This document shows positions 5,636-8,253 of a stretch of 8,253 nucleotides of DNA, one piece after another. The stretch is from NCBI GenBank assembly GCA_002712335.1, contig PATI01000037.1, positions 45,432 through 53,684 on the forward strand, written 5' to 3'. Made by a program: the position numbers and the translations under genes. Numbering within the stretch: the first letter of the stretch is position 1; each line of letters opens with the position of its first letter. The notes below the pieces were generated by a model. It ran no database searches and had not been told where the DNA came from. It saw only the letters and a program-made list of their open reading frames with translations. Source of the stretch: Rhodospirillaceae bacterium (lineage in GTDB: Bacteria; Pseudomonadota; Alphaproteobacteria; MPNO01; UBA2964).

Positions 5636-6505
5636 ATGAAACCACCACCTTTTTCTTATCATGACCCCGGAACCGTTGGGGAAGTTATCAATCTTCTTGA
5701 ATCACTGGAAAATCCAAAATTACTGGCAGGTGGACAGTCTTTGATGCCAATGCTCAACATGAGATACGTGATGCCAGATAATATTATCGACCTAAATAAA
5801 GTCGATGGTTTGTCTTATATTGAAGAAAATAAAACGGGGATTAACATCGGAGGGATGACACTCCAGCGGGACCTTGAATTCTCAGATTTGATTAAGAAAA
5901 AATGTCCACTTATGAATGATGCCCTGCAACAAGTTGGGCATCGGCAAACCAGAAATCGGGGAACAATTGGCGGTTCACTCTCTCACCTAGACCCAGCTGC
6001 AGAATTACCGGCAGTATGTGCCGCATATGATGCGGTTATTGTTTTGCAAGGTCCCAGAGGTGAACGTGAAATACCGTTCTCAGAATTTCCAATTGCATAT
6101 ATGACACCAGCAACAGAGATCGATGAGCTTCTCACTGGTGTCAAGATTACTTCTTGGAAGGAGGGGCATGGTTACGCTTTTATAGAATTTGCAAGAAGAC
6201 ATGGTGATTTTGCTATAACTTCTGCTGCCGCATTATTGGAAGTTGATGGCGCCGGTGCTATTACCCGCGCTTCTTTAACTGTGGGAGGCGTAGGGGCTGC
6301 ACCAGTGCGAATGAATAAAATTGAAGAATCTCTCATTGGACAATCAGGTGATGAAGATAAGTTTCGTGAATTATGTGAGGCTTGTCGGGAAATTGACGCT
6401 CTTGGAGACGTCTATGCTTCTTCTGAGTATCGACAGCATTTGGCAACGGTGATGAGCCGTAGAGCCTTAGTTAAGGCCTACGGTCGGGCAAATTGTAAAG
6501 GGTAG
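5636..6505 (+). CDS. Molybdenum hydroxylase FAD-binding (medium) subunit, CoxM-like
   Basis: A 289-residue protein of the FAD-binding medium subunits of the xanthine dehydrogenase/CO dehydrogenase superfamily. Visible motifs are AGGQSLMPMLNMR (residues 31-43) and GTIGGSLSHLDPAAELPA (109-126), the two FAD-contacting loops of the family, followed by the C-terminal CO_deh_flav_C-type region with SLTVGGVGAAPVRM. Length is normal for the family (about 280-290). The subunit passes electrons from the two [2Fe-2S] clusters through FAD to the final acceptor; it shows no sign of an NAD site beyond the usual fold. The ATG at 5636 has AGAGG five bases upstream, and the N-terminus (PPPFSYHDPGTVGE) starts like its relatives. 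It is the first gene of the rightward operon, 9 bp ahead of the [2Fe-2S] subunit. Confidence 0.93.
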   Translation: MKPPPFSYHDPGTVGEVINLLESLENPKLLAGGQSLMPMLNMRYVMPDNIIDLNKVDGLSYIEENKTGINIGGMTLQRDLEFSDLIKKKCPLMNDALQQVGHRQTRNRGTIGGSLSHLDPAAELPAVCAAYDAVIVLQGPRGEREIPFSEFPIAYMTPATEIDELLTGVKITSWKEGHGYAFIEFARRHGDFAITSAAALLEVDGAGAITRASLTVGGVGAAPVRMNKIEESLIGQSGDEDKFRELCEACREIDALGDVYASSEYRQHLATVMSRRALVKAYGRANCKG

Positions 6506-6514
6506 GAAAAACTG

Positions 6515-7006
6515 ATGGGTGAGACTAGGAAAATTTCATTGACGGTTAATGGCAAGTCTTATGAAGAAGATGTCGAAGTACGTTTTCACTTGGCGGATTT
6601 TCTTCGTCAGAAACTGGGCCTTACTGGAACACACCTTGGCTGTGAGCACGGTGTTTGCGGCGCCTGCACTATTTTAATGAATGGCAAAAGTGTTCGCTCA
6701 TGTTTAATGCTTGCTGTTCAGGCTGATGGCCAAGAACTTACAACTATAGAGGGTATTGCTCCTTCTGAGGACGAAATGCACCCTCTGCAGGAGGCTTTTC
6801 GTGATAATCACGGCCTGCAATGTGGATTTTGCACCCCAGGGATGCTGACTACATTACTTGAGTTCTTGGAAGATAATCCAGATCCTACAGAAGAGGAAGT
6901 TCGTATCGCTATTAGTGGAAACTTATGTCGTTGTACCGGCTATCAAGGAATTGTTGCAGCTGCTCTTGATGCGGCGCAGCGTTTACGTGAAGCCAAAGGC
7001 GTTTAA
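6515..7006 (+). CDS. Molybdenum hydroxylase [2Fe-2S] (small) subunit, CoxS-like
   Basis: A 163-residue iron-sulfur subunit with both expected clusters. The N-terminal plant-ferredoxin-like cluster uses Cys43, Cys48, Cys51 and Cys63 ([16 protein letters not shown]). The C-terminal helical domain cluster uses Cys103, Cys106, Cys138 and Cys140 (QCGFCTPG and GNLCRCTGY). Gln102, just before Cys103, is the residue that in this family contacts the molybdopterin cofactor. All ligands are intact and length is normal. It relays electrons from the Mo centre of the large subunit to FAD in the medium subunit, in a cytoplasmic (LMS)2-type complex by family precedent. No Tat signal is seen. The ATG at 6515 has AGGA seven bases upstream; only 9 bp separate it from the previous gene and 3 bp from the next. 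Confidence 0.95.
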   Translation: MGETRKISLTVNGKSYEEDVEVRFHLADFLRQKLGLTGTHLGCEHGVCGACTILMNGKSVRSCLMLAVQADGQELTTIEGIAPSEDEMHPLQEAFRDNHGLQCGFCTPGMLTTLLEFLEDNPDPTEEEVRIAISGNLCRCTGYQGIVAAALDAAQRLREAKGV

Positions 7007-7009
7007 TTC

Positions 7010-8253
7010 GTGAGCGGCTGGAAAGTTTTTGGCAGCCGAGAAAAAAGACTCGAAGATCCAAGCCTCCTTAGAGGGGTAGGACGCTTTCTAGACGATATAC
7101 AGGTCTCAGGAATGTTGCATGCGGCATTCGTTCGTAGTCCGCATAGTCACGCTAGAATACTGCACATTGATAGCAATAGTGCCTTGACGATTGAAGGCGT
7201 TAGAGCAGTTTATACGCTTGATGACCTACGCCCTTATCTTAATAATGAGCGTCTTGTAGTTGGTCTCCCAAGCCCCTCTTATAAGCAGGAGCTCGATCGT
7301 CCGGCCCTAGCAGATAAAGAGGTAGTTTATGTCGGCGAACCCATAGCAATTGTCGTAGCCGAATCACGTTATTTGGCAGAAGATGCAGCGGCAATAGTAA
7401 ATATTGAATATGAAATTCTCCCCGCGGTCTCAGATTGTAGATTGGCCGTCGAAAAGAGTTCAATATTAGCTCACACTCAATCACCCCATAATATACTTGC
7501 ACAATTTGATATGCGATATGGAGAAGTGGAGAGTACATTTAATAATGCCCCATATATTTTCAAAGAAAATATTTGGCAACATAGGGGTGGTAGTCATTCC
7601 ATAGAATGTCGCGGTGCAATCTCCTTTTATGAACCTACAGAAGATTTGGTTACACTTTACAGCGCAACGCAGTCCGCCCACACGGCAAAAAACATTTTGA
7701 TAGATATGCTTGGATTTGATGAAAATAAAGTTCGAGTCATAATTCCCGATGTTGGCGGAGGGTTTGGTCCTAAACTAGTTTTTTATCAGGAGGATATTTC
7801 AGTTGTATTAGCTGCAATGATTCTTGGTAAACCAGTGAAATGGGTTGAAGATCGCCGAGAACATTTTATTTCTACCACTCAAGAGCGGGATCAATTTTGG
7901 GAGGTAGAAATAGCAGTAAATAGGGAAGGCCAAATTCTTGGACTACGGGGTTCCATGGTTCATGATCATGGGGCTTACACAGCTAGAGGAATTAATTTGG
8001 CCTTTAACTCCGCGTTAATTGTTTCACTACCATATAAAGTTCCCTGTTATTTCTTAGAAGTTTTATTAGCAGTAACTAATAAAGTTCCGGTAACGCCTGT
8101 GCGTGGCGCTGGCCATCCTCAGGGTATTTTTGTAATGGAAAGATTATTAGATAGGGTTGCCCGTGAACTTGGCATAGATCGAGCGGATATACGCCGTAAA
8201 AACCTCATAAAATCCGATCAAATGCCTTTTAAAAAAGAATTAGAAACACGAGG
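7010..8253 (+). CDS. Molybdenum hydroxylase molybdopterin (large) subunit, N-terminal part; not CO dehydrogenase
   Basis: The frame opens with GTG at 7010, three bases after the previous stop, and stays open to the window edge (414 codons; relatives are about 760-800). The start fits because MSGWKVFGSREKRLEDP-LLRG-GRF-DDI matches the usual N-terminus of the family; AAAGG lies ten bases upstream. The alpha/beta hammerhead region spans about residues 20-130 (MLHAAFVRSPHSHARI at 35-50). The molybdopterin-binding region follows, with HRGGSHSIECRGA (191-203), SATQSAH (218-224), VGGGFGPK (248-255), KWVEDRREHF (277-286) and TPVRGAGHPQG (362-372). The last replaces the AYxCSFR active-site loop of true (form I) CO dehydrogenase, so the enzyme is a hydroxylase or aldehyde-oxidase-like member with unknown substrate. 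The catalytic Glu near the C-terminus is beyond the window. Confidence 0.92.
   Translation, partial: MSGWKVFGSREKRLEDPSLLRGVGRFLDDIQVSGMLHAAFVRSPHSHARILHIDSNSALTIEGVRAVYTLDDLRPYLNNERLVVGLPSPSYKQELDRPALADKEVVYVGEPIAIVVAESRYLAEDAAAIVNIEYEILPAVSDCRLAVEKSSILAHTQSPHNILAQFDMRYGEVESTFNNAPYIFKENIWQHRGGSHSIECRGAISFYEPTEDLVTLYSATQSAHTAKNILIDMLGFDENKVRVIIPDVGGGFGPKLVFYQEDISVVLAAMILGKPVKWVEDRREHFISTTQERDQFWEVEIAVNREGQILGLRGSMVHDHGAYTARGINLAFNSALIVSLPYKVPCYFLEVLLAVTNKVPVTPVRGAGHPQGIFVMERLLDRVARELGIDRADIRRKNLIKSDQMPFKKELETR

Noticed and set aside
7239..7681. Two open frames on the minus strand (99 and 66 codons)
   Set aside because: They lie opposite the large-subunit gene, whose conserved motifs run through on the plus strand; the minus-strand products have no recognisable features.
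7010..8253. Annotation as coxL of aerobic CO dehydrogenase
   Set aside because: The AYxCSFR active-site motif is absent; the corresponding loop is TPVRGAGHPQG.

Overview
The window looks like chromosomal DNA of an alphaproteobacterium, probably a marine, AT-leaning one (roughly 40% G+C by eye). The best taxonomic pointer is the end of an aerobic cobaltochelatase subunit gene (cobT) of the alphaproteobacterial type. The habitat is inference only. No rRNA, tRNA, insertion sequence, CRISPR array or phage gene was seen.

Layout: (1) 1-531 (+), 3' end of cobT, a housekeeping vitamin B12 gene. (2) 548-5297 (-), six tightly packed genes. In transcription order they are cupin A, cupin B (with an intact metal site), an ornithine cyclodeaminase/mu-crystallin family protein, two half-size membrane proteins that are paralogues of each other, and a 12-helix MFS transporter. 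(3) 5298-5635, a divergent control region with a good sigma70-type promoter in each direction and a 20-bp inverted repeat filling the spacer of the rightward promoter. (4) 5636 to the right edge (+), a three-subunit molybdenum hydroxylase of the xanthine dehydrogenase/CO dehydrogenase superfamily in the order FAD subunit, [2Fe-2S] subunit, molybdopterin subunit. The last gene runs off the window.

How the parts may work together (inference): the two divergent units look like one accessory catabolic locus placed beside cobT. The transporters would move a small organic compound, the molybdenum enzyme would hydroxylate or oxidise it, and the cupins and the cyclodeaminase-like protein would process it further. 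The substrate cannot be read from the sequence. The large subunit lacks the active-site motif of true CO dehydrogenase, so 'CO oxidation' would be a wrong label. The cyclodeaminase-like protein lacks two residues typical of real ornithine cyclodeaminases. One of the two cupins has lost the glutamate metal ligand. The most unusual items are the tandem half-permeases (about 40% identical to each other over 114 residues without a gap), the degenerate/intact cupin pair, and the operator-like palindrome set between -35 and -10 of the hydroxylase promoter.
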